Assembly (NCBI GenBank): GCA_002168195.1
Contig: NHBP01000092.1
Location: forward strand, 9,190 to 17,106
Reading direction: 5' to 3'
From: Planctomycetaceae bacterium TMED10
Lineage (GTDB): Bacteria; Planctomycetota; Planctomycetia; Pirellulales; UBA7805
Length of the DNA: 7,917 nucleotides
The number at the start of each line of letters is the position of its first letter. Within the stretch, counting starts at the first letter, position 1. The notes beneath the pieces were generated by a model that did no database searches, was not told the DNA's origin, and saw only the letters and a list, made by a program, of their open reading frames with translations. A program made the position numbers and the translations under genes. Shown here one piece after another: positions 1 to 6,524 of this stretch.

Positions 1-665
1 GGCACAGCGGCAAAACCAATAAACAGCCCAATAGAGCTGAGGGTCGCGAGGAGACGAAAGGCGCTGTTACGGTCAGGGTTATCGAGGCCGAGTGTCTGAA
101 ATAGACTCCAAACGCCATGGTGAACGTGCAACGCAAGTCCACCCATCACTAAAATGTAAAGCCCGGCAAAAAACCATCGTTGGAACGCGTAGTAAAGATT
201 CGCGTAAACTGCACCTTCAACAAATCGAGCCCCGCCGACCGCACCAAATGTGAATTGTGCCAAATGAAAGACGACAAAGAGGAGCAGCAAGGTGCCGCTT
301 ATCATCATCCAGCGAGCCGTGTTGCTCGCCTGAGAGTAGTCGTGTTGAGCATAGTCATGTTTTCTGGCAGCATGATTTTTTCTGGCCAGCACAATCACCG
401 TATAGACGTGCAGCACAAGCGCGATCAAAAGAACGACCCGCGCGATCCATAGCAAGAAGCTGTAAGGGACGAGCGGTTCACCCATGGTTCTCAGAAAGTG
501 GGCGTAGATGTCGATGTGGGGCTCACCGGCCGCATCGTTGCCAGTGAAGACTTTTAAGTTTCCCAGCATGTGGCCCAGGACAAAGCCGTAGAGGATTAAT
601 CCGGTGACCGCTACGACCGCCTTTTTCCCGAGGGAACTTTGATATAGGGCAAAGATCCGCTGCAT
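1..665 (-). CDS. sdhC: Succinate dehydrogenase cytochrome b558-type subunit (SdhC), 3' end beyond window
   Basis: Membrane anchor of succinate dehydrogenase / fumarate reductase (complex II). It binds heme b and passes electrons from the flavoprotein and iron-sulfur subunits to quinone in the cytoplasmic membrane. The frame opens at ATG 663-665 and stays open to the left edge, giving 221 residues. Five hydrophobic helices are visible, at about residues 14-37, 70-94, 119-141, 164-190 and 203-221. Histidines sit where this family places its heme ligands: His32 (GHMLGNL), His86 (LVLHVYT), His134 (VFHLAQF) and His180 (ALHVHHGVWS). This five-helix, single-subunit anchor is the B. subtilis-type SdhC. 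The catalytic subunits sdhA and sdhB would be expected just downstream, outside the window. No strong Shine-Dalgarno precedes the ATG. The C-terminal residues are missing only because the window ends. Family assignment is confident; the succinate versus fumarate direction cannot be told from this fragment. Confidence 0.93.
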   Translation of the reverse strand, partial: MQRIFALYQSSLGKKAVVAVTGLILYGFVLGHMLGNLKVFTGNDAAGEPHIDIYAHFLRTMGEPLVPYSFLLWIARVVLLIALVLHVYTVIVLARKNHAARKHDYAQHDYSQASNTARWMMISGTLLLLFVVFHLAQFTFGAVGGARFVEGAVYANLYYAFQRWFFAGLYILVMGGLALHVHHGVWSLFQTLGLDNPDRNSAFRLLATLSSIGLFIGFAAV

Positions 666-821
666 AACACTATTTCCGTTGATGCTTCCAATTAGACTAC
701 GTTAATAAAGAGATATCAGTTCTCCCTTGATTTTTATATCGCATTGGAAGGAGGACGGTAAGGGCGAATTGACTGACGAATTGCCAGGATCGCTATTTTG
801 ATTCAACCGAGAAACGGTGAA

Positions 822-1223
822 TCACGCATCGAGGTTCACAGGGGCGTGGCCCTCGGCACCGAGTTCCACCGTGACATAGGTTATGCTGCCGCGGGTCATC
901 TCCACGGACTCGCCTTTGCGGTCAGCGTTGACCACGATTTGTACGGTGAGCGATGTTTTACCGGTGCGGGTTACATTTGTAATAAAACTGACAACGTCGC
1001 CGACATAAATCGGCTTGAGAAACTCGACCCGATCAATGGCAACGCTCACCAGGGGTTTTTCACGGGCACCGGCTGCGAGTAACGTGTGTCTGGCGCCGAT
1101 CGCCCCCGCTTGGTCCATATAACTCAGAATCACTCCACCGAAGATGGTTCCGTGGGCGTTTGTATCCCTCGGCATCATCAACGCCTTCAGCGCCAGGTAG
1201 GGTGCGTCGGAAACAGTATCCAC
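822..1223 (-). CDS. Acyl-CoA thioesterase, hotdog fold (YciA/BACH-like)
   Basis: Predicted cytoplasmic enzyme that hydrolyses acyl-CoA thioesters to free acid and CoA. The 133-residue protein is a single hotdog domain of normal length for the family. The N-terminal signature runs from Pro18 to Gly40 (PRDTN, then HGTIFGG, then MDQAG) and includes Asn22, the GG pair at 29-30 and Asp37, which aligns with the catalytic Asp of YciA-type enzymes. The second half has the typical VGDVVSF and GKTSLTVQIVV strands and ends in a TYVTVE strand. The start is GTG 1221-1223, supported by AAAGG at 1232-1236, 8 nt upstream. A lipoprotein gene ends 53 bp upstream on the same strand, so the two may be co-transcribed, with no obvious functional link. 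sdhC begins 156 bp downstream. Acyl-chain preference cannot be read from sequence. Confidence 0.9.
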   Translation of the reverse strand: MDTVSDAPYLALKALMMPRDTNAHGTIFGGVILSYMDQAGAIGARHTLLAAGAREKPLVSVAIDRVEFLKPIYVGDVVSFITNVTRTGKTSLTVQIVVNADRKGESVEMTRGSITYVTVELGAEGHAPVNLDA

Positions 1224-1276
1224 AGTACTCGCCTTTCGATGGAATCCGAACTTCTACCCACTTCAGGACGTCGGAT

Positions 1277-1489
1277 CTATTTCTTTTCGTTGTCGACTTC
1301 CACATCCGCACCCGGTGCGTCAACCTTCACGCCCTCTCCGCCCCCAATCTGGACGTCAACGCCCGGAGCTTCGATATGAAGTGGAACCGGCGGTTTTGAA
1401 TCCGAGGTGCTGGAGTCTTGTTGGGAATTGCATCCCCCCGTGAGCATGAGTGTGGCAAGCACAGTAAAGATGAGTGGAGTTATTCGCAT
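1277..1489 (-). CDS. Small predicted lipoprotein with duplicated APG-x-DV motif
   Basis: A 70-residue exported protein that I do not recognise. Residues 1-19 form a short signal peptide (MRIT, then a hydrophobic core) ending in LTGGC. Cys20 fits the lipid-modified cysteine of a bacterial lipoprotein, although Thr at -3 makes the lipobox imperfect. The mature part starts with a Ser/Gln/Asp-rich linker (21-35) and then carries two related nonamers: EAPGVDVQI at 40-48 and DAPGADVEV at 57-65, separated by a Gly-rich turn. It ends in an acidic/Lys tail. The alternating hydrophobic/acidic pattern suggests short beta strands. The start ATG 1487-1489 follows an AAAGGA-like ribosome site about 10 nt upstream. 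It lies 53 bp upstream of the thioesterase gene and is divergent from the plus-strand membrane protein gene across a 180 bp gap. Function unknown. Confidence 0.72.
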   Translation of the reverse strand: MRITPLIFTVLATLMLTGGCNSQQDSSTSDSKPPVPLHIEAPGVDVQIGGGEGVKVDAPGADVEVDNEKK

Positions 1490-1659
1490 GGTTTCTCGTT
1501 CCTTTCAGGACCAGAAGCTGTCTGCATCGAATCGGATGGCATCATCCAATCCGTCCCTAAGGGTAGCCTACTCCAACATCAGGCGTGTGGGCAGACCCCT
1601 GGGGCCGGGCATGACGGCGGCGACCAAATGAGCTATTGTGGGCGCACATTACAAGAAAT

Positions 1660-1664
1660 AAGGA
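1660..1664 (+). promoter_or_regulatory. Shine-Dalgarno (AAGGA) for the membrane protein at 1670
   Basis: AAGGA lies 5 nt before ATG 1670. It decides the start against several upstream in-frame ATGs (for example 1418 and 1628), which have no ribosome site and would add a polar, unconserved-looking N-terminal extension that overlaps the divergent lipoprotein gene. Confidence 0.65.
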
Positions 1665-1669
1665 CTACG

Positions 1670-2113
1670 ATGTTGAGTGCACCAAACGAACAGGATGGCA
1701 GTCGTCCTTGCTTGGATCGCTGGATGCGGCGGTTGCTCCGGTTTGCGGGAACCTTCAATTTGTTTGCGGGTCTGGGGATGATTCTGCTGTACCACGAGGG
1801 CTATCGATTATTCGGTATCGAAAAGCCACAGTTGGTCATGCCGCTGCAATTGACCGGTGTGCTCGTGATGCTCTTCGGCATCGGTTATCATCGAGTTGCT
1901 TCCCGCCCGACCGCGAATTACGACCTGTTATTACTCGGATTTTTGAGCAAAGCGGGTGGGTCGATTTTGGGTATCGGCTACGTTTTCTGGGGCCCGCTAC
2001 CGTTGTTCTTTCTCTTTTTTCTCTTCTTTGCGGACATTATCTACCTCCCGTTTTTCTGGCTCATCCTGCGGCGGATTGCCGCGATTCGTGGCCCGCTCAC
2101 CGACGCTGATTAA
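1670..2113 (+). CDS. Four-helix integral membrane protein of unknown function
   Basis: A 147-residue protein and the only plus-strand gene in the window. After a polar N terminus with basic residues (WMRRLLR, 18-24), four hydrophobic helices are visible at about 22-43, 55-76, 84-106 and 108-134. The last is very Phe/Leu-rich (PLFFLFFLFFADIIYLPFF) and is followed by a basic cytoplasmic-looking LRRIAAIR. The general pattern (Asn-Leu-x-x-Gly in helix 1, FGIGY ending helix 2, Lys before helix 3, Asp-Ile-Ile-x-Leu-Pro-Phe in helix 4) resembles a common family of small bacterial membrane proteins, but I cannot name it with confidence. The longer open frame beginning at 1418 is rejected in favour of ATG 1670. 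It is convergent with the ion channel gene, with only 4 bp between stop codons. No catalytic motif or known partner is seen. Confidence 0.78.
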   Translation: MLSAPNEQDGSRPCLDRWMRRLLRFAGTFNLFAGLGMILLYHEGYRLFGIEKPQLVMPLQLTGVLVMLFGIGYHRVASRPTANYDLLLLGFLSKAGGSILGIGYVFWGPLPLFFLFFLFFADIIYLPFFWLILRRIAAIRGPLTDAD

Positions 2114-2118
2114 AGCGT
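2103..2118. terminator. Short hairpin spanning two convergent stop codons
   Basis: ACGCT (2103-2107) pairs with AGCGT (2114-2118) around a 6-nt loop that contains the plus-strand stop codon, and the minus-strand stop codon begins in the right arm. The position between two convergent genes suits a shared transcription end, but there is no run of T on either side, so an intrinsic terminator is not demonstrated. Confidence 0.25.
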
Positions 2119-3203
2119 TAGGTGATGTAGATATAGCAGACGTAATTGATCGCTGCGGTTATAAGATAAAACGCGGGAAAAGCCCAGCGGGACATGCGAT
2201 CGATTCGCTGTGCCTTGGCCTGTTTTCCTCGACGAACCAGCGAGTGGATATACAAACTCTGCGGCACCGTGGCCGACATAATGATAAACGAGAATAAGAG
2301 CAGGGCATCGGTGAAAGTTAAGTAAGAAATGCGAGGCATGTTATCGATGATCAAAAACTGATAGGCGACAATAGTCAGAATGCCAATAAACGAAATGTTG
2401 AGTCGATCGGCAAGCGATTCGATATCCATCCAGAAAATTGACCAGACCATCGAGACAAGAATAAACAGCGGACAGATGATATCCCAAACGACATGGGCAC
2501 TTTGTCGCTGCATGACGATCGTGAGCGTTATCTGAGAGATTTCCTGTTTTTTTCCGTAATAGCGATAAAAAGTTTCACCCTCCTCCATTTGCAGATGCTT
2601 GAGGTCCCATTCAGCGATATTCACGCTGCTGTGCCGCTTCACATACTCGTCGGTTGCCTGCCGCAGCCCATCGTTTATTTTTAAGACAACTTCATCTTTT
2701 CTATTTCCAAATGGCACGATGTAGGCTTTGAGGTGTTGAATATCGAAGGGATAGTCGTGTAGCGACATCGGTGTCTCAAGCAGCACGTTCCGCTGTTCGG
2801 CATAACGAACCATGCCATCGGAATAGACTGTGATCTTCACCGCGTTGTAGTCGCCCCGTCCGACTTCATTGAGAATAAGCAACTGGGGCCACCAAGCCGG
2901 GTAGACTTCGGCAAATTGATAAGGACCCTGAAAAATCTTTTCGTCCGATCCCTCTTTTTCAGCATCGAATGCGAGCCTGGGGTCATGCCAGGTCGCCATC
3001 AGAATCAGTTCGAGTTGAAAATTCTCATTGACTTCATCGAGGTCGATAATGTCAGCAACAAAGACTCCCACCGAGACCTCTGTGGGAGAACTGGGCGGGG
3101 GGGGCATGCCAGCGTCCATGTCAGCGTCGATGGCCCGTGCATGCGGGACCGCCACCAGACTGGCCAGGAAAAAAAAGAGATAGATCGCGTATTTTAAAGT
3201 CAT
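2118..3203 (-). CDS. Pentameric ligand-gated ion channel (Cys-loop receptor superfamily, ELIC/GLIC-like)
   Basis: Predicted homopentameric channel of the cytoplasmic membrane, opened by a ligand bound in the periplasm. Numbering is from ATG 3203 (361 residues, close to the GLIC precursor). Residues 1-24 are a signal peptide ending HARA. The extracellular beta domain (about 40-235) has the loop D motif TWHDPRL (71-77), a loop A-like WWPQLLILN (104-112), the Pro-loop YPFD (151-154) that replaces the eukaryotic Cys-loop, and an aromatic loop C FYRYY (212-216). The four helices lie at about 237-258, 268-286, 294-318 and 340-360, with the short M3-M4 linker usual in bacteria. Asp266 at -1' suggests cation selectivity. 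The frame could begin at TTG 3242, but that would bury the signal peptide behind 13 residues; neither start has a clear ribosome site. The flanking same-strand gene upstream ends 119 bp away. The natural ligand is unknown. Confidence 0.92.
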   Translation of the reverse strand: MTLKYAIYLFFFLASLVAVPHARAIDADMDAGMPPPPSSPTEVSVGVFVADIIDLDEVNENFQLELILMATWHDPRLAFDAEKEGSDEKIFQGPYQFAEVYPAWWPQLLILNEVGRGDYNAVKITVYSDGMVRYAEQRNVLLETPMSLHDYPFDIQHLKAYIVPFGNRKDEVVLKINDGLRQATDEYVKRHSSVNIAEWDLKHLQMEEGETFYRYYGKKQEISQITLTIVMQRQSAHVVWDIICPLFILVSMVWSIFWMDIESLADRLNISFIGILTIVAYQFLIIDNMPRISYLTFTDALLLFSFIIMSATVPQSLYIHSLVRRGKQAKAQRIDRMSRWAFPAFYLITAAINYVCYIYIT

Positions 3204-3311
3204 GGAAAAGTTCTGAAGAACGAGTGACCCGGGAACCGCCAACGGGCCAAATTGTTTTCCAAGACCGCTTGCCCCGTCAAGACGGTTTTAGAGATTGATT
3301 TTTTTTTCGGG

Positions 3312-3333
3312 AAAAAGCCTTATTATTCGGCTT
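3312..3333 (-). terminator. Possible intrinsic terminator after the Arg/Gly-rich gene
   Basis: Read on the minus strand, AAGCC (3329-3333) pairs with GGCTT (3315-3319) across a 9-nt loop and runs into TTTTT (3312-3316). It overlaps the stop codon at 3323-3325. The stem is short (5 bp) and the T-run is broken by CCCG, so it is a weak candidate that would partly separate this gene from the channel gene downstream. Confidence 0.35.
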
Positions 3334-4507
3334 GATCTCCCTCCTTCGCCGCATCTTTCGGCTCTTCCATGCGGACCAAGAGCCAGGTTTGCGTATGCTC
3401 GGCGCCAAAATGCATGAGGCACTCGGTCTGATCCTGGGTGAGATTGTAGATTCCCGTTTCGACCACGTTGTCCGGTTTTCCCTCGACTGACCAGCAAGCG
3501 CGTTGGCTTTCCTTGACGACTAAACCATGAACATTTTTTGTGTCTCCAGTGGTCGAGTCGTGGTAGGTTCCTGCGATGGCACCCGCGTTGTCTACACTGA
3601 GTTGGAAAAACATGTGCGGTTTTTCATTTTTCTCGTGCACCAGCGCAAAAACTCCCAGACTCATCCACTCCGTCTTATCCCCCGCATTTTTGAGTGCTTC
3701 CTCACCTGCCTGTGCATATTCTTCGGCTTGCTGTGCATACTCTGAATCGGTGGCTATTTGCGTTTCATCGTAGTAAACATTGCCATCGTTGTAATAAAGA
3801 TTGTCACCATAGACATAGTTCACGTAGGGGGCACTCCAGCCAAACCAGTTGTTGACTGATGTCCAGGTTGCCCACCGATAGGGACGGTTCCACCGGTAGC
3901 GGGCCCAGTCAGGATGATCTTTCCAGAAATCCCAGTGCGGATAGTTGTGATCGATTTGACCCCGAACACGTTCGCCCCGTTCAGCCACATTATTCTTCAG
4001 ATTTCCCCGCTCCGCTGTATCGAGTCGTTGCGGGCCGCGATTCTCAATTCCCTGAACTGCTTTGGGGCCGATTTTTCCACCGGCTGTGCGGTTGCCATCG
4101 CCACGATTGAGGAAATTTTCCAATTCGCTTCGTGTGGGTACTCCCTCGCGATTGTTCGCGTTCGGCCGAGGTCGATTGGATCCGTCACGCTTCAGTTCAC
4201 CTCGATCCAAATTTTTGCCCGGTTCGATGGGTCGCTCCGGTCGTTTTGGGCGGTCGGCTCCATCGCGAGGAAGGTTATCGCGTTGTCCAGGGGCACGTTG
4301 TCCGCCACCACCGGTGCCAGGGGTGCGTTGTCCGCCACCTCGGTTCCCAGGTTCCCGTTGCCCGCCACCTCGGTTGCCACCACTTCCACCACCTCCACCA
4401 CGATTACCGCCACCACGATTACCACCACCACGTTGTGCCTCGACGGCGGTTGTTGCCAGGAGCATCAGACCAATGCAGAAAACACTGAGACGTAGATTTT
4501 TATGCAC
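3323..4507 (-). CDS. Exported Arg/Gly-rich protein with Trp-rich block ('mu-protocadherin-like' planctomycete type)
   Basis: A 394-residue exported protein. Residues 1-24 are a signal peptide with a cleavage site after VEA. Residues 25-75 are low complexity, built from RGGGN, RGGGQ and RTPG-like units. Residues 76-185 stay polar and very rich in Arg, Asn, Gly and Pro. A Trp-rich block follows: eight Trp between 192 and 224 (HWDFWKDHPDW, RYRWNRPYRW, WFGW), then a Tyr-rich stretch with VYGDNLYY and NVYYD (230-247) and a short helical EYAQQAEEYAQAGEEALK (256-273). A C-terminal beta-looking domain (280-380) carries two Cys (338, 363). This order matches proteins that planctomycete genomes label mu-protocadherin or cell-surface protein; that name does not imply a cadherin. 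The start is GTG 4507 with a strong AGGAGG 8 nt upstream. Function is unknown; envelope or surface location is inferred. Confidence 0.85.
   Translation of the reverse strand: MHKNLRLSVFCIGLMLLATTAVEAQRGGGNRGGGNRGGGGGSGGNRGGGQREPGNRGGGQRTPGTGGGGQRAPGQRDNLPRDGADRPKRPERPIEPGKNLDRGELKRDGSNRPRPNANNREGVPTRSELENFLNRGDGNRTAGGKIGPKAVQGIENRGPQRLDTAERGNLKNNVAERGERVRGQIDHNYPHWDFWKDHPDWARYRWNRPYRWATWTSVNNWFGWSAPYVNYVYGDNLYYNDGNVYYDETQIATDSEYAQQAEEYAQAGEEALKNAGDKTEWMSLGVFALVHEKNEKPHMFFQLSVDNAGAIAGTYHDSTTGDTKNVHGLVVKESQRACWSVEGKPDNVVETGIYNLTQDQTECLMHFGAEHTQTWLLVRMEEPKDAAKEGDQAE
4293..4436 (-). repeat. Imperfect coding repeats (Arg-Gly-Gly-Gly-Asn/Gln units)
   Basis: This stretch of the Arg/Gly-rich gene holds degenerate short tandem units that encode RGGGN, RGGGQ and RxPG blocks (residues about 25-72). 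The unit length varies and the period is set by codons, so this is protein low complexity prone to slippage, not a CRISPR or intergenic repeat. Confidence 0.7.
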
Positions 4508-4515
4508 GAGAGGAG

Positions 4516-4521
4516 CCTCCT
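4516..4521 (-). promoter_or_regulatory. Strong Shine-Dalgarno (AGGAGG) fixing GTG start at 4507
   Basis: AGGAGG on the minus strand ends 8 nt before GTG 4505-4507. It is the strongest ribosome site in the window, suggests efficient translation of the exported Arg/Gly-rich protein, and supports the non-ATG start. Confidence 0.7.
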
Positions 4522-4726
4522 AGGATTCGCGGGAAAATAAGGGTTCGGTTGAGCGATTCCATAAAATCACTTTGATTGATCTTTAGATTGTAGCGTATCG
4601 GCACTCGTTCGCCATATGATTGTGCATCGGCGGGCATCGATGAGCAAAACGAACGCAGGTGAATCTCGCGATTGAATACCCACCCTCGGGCCTTGCGGTT
4701 CGAATCGGGCTCCACGCAAACCAGAT

Positions 4727-6280
4727 TTAACAGGTTTTTCTGCGACCGGTTGCATGTGCTACGAAACCCAGAAGGGCCAGAAGGGCCAGCAGCAGCGTGC
4801 GCGGTTCTGGGACCGCATTCACAGAGGATGGGGTAACAATGGCCGGAGAACCGGTGAGATATTCCAAGAGTTCTCGCGTTTGCACGACTTCAAAACCAGC
4901 ACCGGGACGAACAATAAACTCAGAGAATGCATTGGTGGCCCAGTCGTTCGATGCGGCGTCGAGCGCATCATACTGTGTATCGCTAAAGCCGTGATACCAG
5001 TCGTAGGTAAAGCCATGCCCTGTCCAGGGAAAACCGCCGGTCTTGGTATTCATTTGCCACCACATGTCGTAAAACGCGGTCGAAATGCCACCGAAATTAT
5101 TGTCACTCGACCAAAGCCGGTTGGGCGTGCTCAACGGGAACGCTGCATCGGTCAATCCCTTTTCAATGAGGAATGCATTCCACGTACTGGCGTCAAGATT
5201 TAAAATCTGTTCAATCGCTCCATCACGGATTGAGCTGAATATCGTGCCCCCTTCACCCGCATTTAAGAAGAGTCCGAGACTCTGCTCCATCGCTTCCCGC
5301 CACGCTTGTTGATGGGGATCTGTTGCGTGGGTAGCCTCAGGTCCCCAATACCCGAAGGCCTCTTTTTGGGGTGTGGTCAAAGTCGGATGGCGATGGACCG
5401 TGTCGTAGCTACCGCCGGGCGCTACGATGACATCCGATCTCCAACTTGAGTCGACGCTCGTGCGGGAAATATCCTCGGCATTGATCCAAACGTCTGCGAC
5501 CCGATAAAAATTTCCGTAGCCTAACTGTCTGCTTGGATCTGACGGATGCTGCGGGTCGTGAAATCCACCGTTGAGCATGCCCAATGCGGCAGCCGCCCTG
5601 TTGTATGGGTTTTCACCACTCGTGAAATTTTTAACCGGTTGGCCAAAACTACTCCCAATTTCATAGTCGCTAAGAACTGCGGAGTCCGCTGACCATTGTC
5701 CATCGGCGGGTCCGCCATTGGTCATGTAGGATTTCATGTGTCCGTATGGCGTCAGCCACTGGAGCCCATCCATGGCCTGATGACCTGTTGGCGTATTTTT
5801 CCAGTAATTCGCGGCACTCTGTTGAAGCGTGTAGTCCTGGTGCAGGTCATATTGCGGGTTGTAGCCTGCAATCCCATTAGTGAAATCTTTTTGCGTGTTA
5901 TAAAAGGTCGACATTTTGGCTTGAACTTTTCCGTTCTGCATACGGAACAAGTTAGGGTCAGCCGCGGCGACTCCAGCCGCGGTCGTCGGAATCGTATAGA
6001 GGTGATTGGCGTGTTGACCGGCGGCCGCCGGGTCGAAGACATAATCCGGAATTTTCGAGAAGAGGTCACTGTAATCGCGCTGCGGACCCTGCAGATCAGC
6101 AGTCTGCCAATAATTACCGCCCGCAATGAAGAATGCCGACCGCTGATAGTTCATCGATACCCGCTGCGCATCGAAACCACCTGAAGCGTCGTTCCAGTAA
6201 TCCTCTTGACCAAGTGCGTCGTCGGAAGCGGCGGCAAGTAAGAGTAGGGCAACTAGCCGAAGGATTATTGCGATACGCAT
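4727..6280 (-). CDS. PEP-CTERM sorting-domain protein of unknown function
   Basis: A 517-residue exported protein (numbered from ATG 6280). Residues 1-24 form a signal peptide (MRIAIILR, then a Leu/Ala core). The C-terminal 28 residues are a textbook PEP-CTERM tail: VPEP at 490-493, a hydrophobic helix (TLLLALLALLGFV) and a basic end (GRRK). Such tails are recognised by an exosortase/archaeosortase-type transpeptidase, which is not encoded here. The large central region (25-489) is rich in Trp, Tyr, Asn and Gly and I do not recognise a fold. It contains local clusters such as HRHP, GYWGPEATHATDPHQQAW and WWQMNTKTGGFPWTGHG, but no clear catalytic motif. An upstream in-frame ATG at 6343 would add 21 residues before the signal peptide; ATG 6280 is preferred because AAGG lies 8 nt before it. 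The next gene downstream starts 219 bp away. Envelope or extracellular matrix location is inferred from the sorting tail. Confidence 0.85.
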   Translation of the reverse strand: MRIAIILRLVALLLLAAASDDALGQEDYWNDASGGFDAQRVSMNYQRSAFFIAGGNYWQTADLQGPQRDYSDLFSKIPDYVFDPAAAGQHANHLYTIPTTAAGVAAADPNLFRMQNGKVQAKMSTFYNTQKDFTNGIAGYNPQYDLHQDYTLQQSAANYWKNTPTGHQAMDGLQWLTPYGHMKSYMTNGGPADGQWSADSAVLSDYEIGSSFGQPVKNFTSGENPYNRAAAALGMLNGGFHDPQHPSDPSRQLGYGNFYRVADVWINAEDISRTSVDSSWRSDVIVAPGGSYDTVHRHPTLTTPQKEAFGYWGPEATHATDPHQQAWREAMEQSLGLFLNAGEGGTIFSSIRDGAIEQILNLDASTWNAFLIEKGLTDAAFPLSTPNRLWSSDNNFGGISTAFYDMWWQMNTKTGGFPWTGHGFTYDWYHGFSDTQYDALDAASNDWATNAFSEFIVRPGAGFEVVQTRELLEYLTGSPAIVTPSSVNAVPEPRTLLLALLALLGFVAHATGRRKTC

Positions 6281-6502
6281 CAGCGGTGCCTTGCCTGTAA
6301 GAGCCGGTAAGAGAAAAGCGTGCAGTCGATCTGTTACCCCCATGATACTATCGGATGCGGATACACATCACAAAAATAATGCGCGCAGCCTTTTTACTGA
6401 CAGCTGATTTTGCCGCAAGCCGATCAATACCGGCCGTCTAGTGTCAACGGGACTGCAGAATTGCCTGGACCTGGCGCGTCCGTATCCGACGAGCTGGTTT
6501 TT

Positions 6503-6524
6503 CGCCGCGATTCAGGTCGCGGCG
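6503..6524 (+). terminator. Strong GC-rich hairpin followed by T-run on the plus strand
   Basis: CGCCGCGA (6503-6510) and TCGCGGCG (6517-6524) form a perfect 8-bp stem with a 6-nt loop. On the plus strand TTTT follows, which is the layout of an intrinsic terminator, and TTTTT precedes it. On the minus strand, where all nearby genes lie, the hairpin is flanked by A-runs instead, and it contains the stop codon (6512-6514) of the small membrane protein gene. It may stop antisense transcription or mark and protect the 3' end of the minus-strand mRNA. Confidence 0.45.

Noticed and set aside
1418..1669. Upstream extension of the plus-strand membrane protein to ATG 1418
   Set aside because: The extension overlaps the divergent lipoprotein gene, looks random in composition, and a good AAGGA site favours ATG 1670.
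3204..3242. TTG start for the ion channel, adding 13 residues
   Set aside because: It would put a non-signal-like stretch ahead of a complete signal peptide that begins naturally at ATG 3203.
4293..4436. Regularly spaced CCGCCACC-like units resembling a repeat array
   Set aside because: The unit length varies, there are no unique spacers and the units encode in-frame RGGG blocks, so it is coding low complexity, not CRISPR.
4511..4521. Palindrome AGGAGCCTCCT covering the ribosome site
   Set aside because: As a hairpin the loop would be only one base, so it cannot fold to hide the ribosome site as a full stem; an operator role is unsupported.
3859..4523. Long plus-strand open frames opposite the Arg/Gly-rich gene (for example 3914-4495 and 4062-4523)
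   Set aside because: They are the antisense reading of the GC-rich repeat tract; their Thr/Ile- or Pro/Arg-rich products mirror the Gly/Arg codons and show no domain or ribosome site.
5696..6184. 162-residue plus-strand frame and a 124-residue minus-strand frame inside the PEP-CTERM gene
   Set aside because: Both lie in other frames of a clear exported protein with signal peptide and sorting tail; neither has recognisable features.
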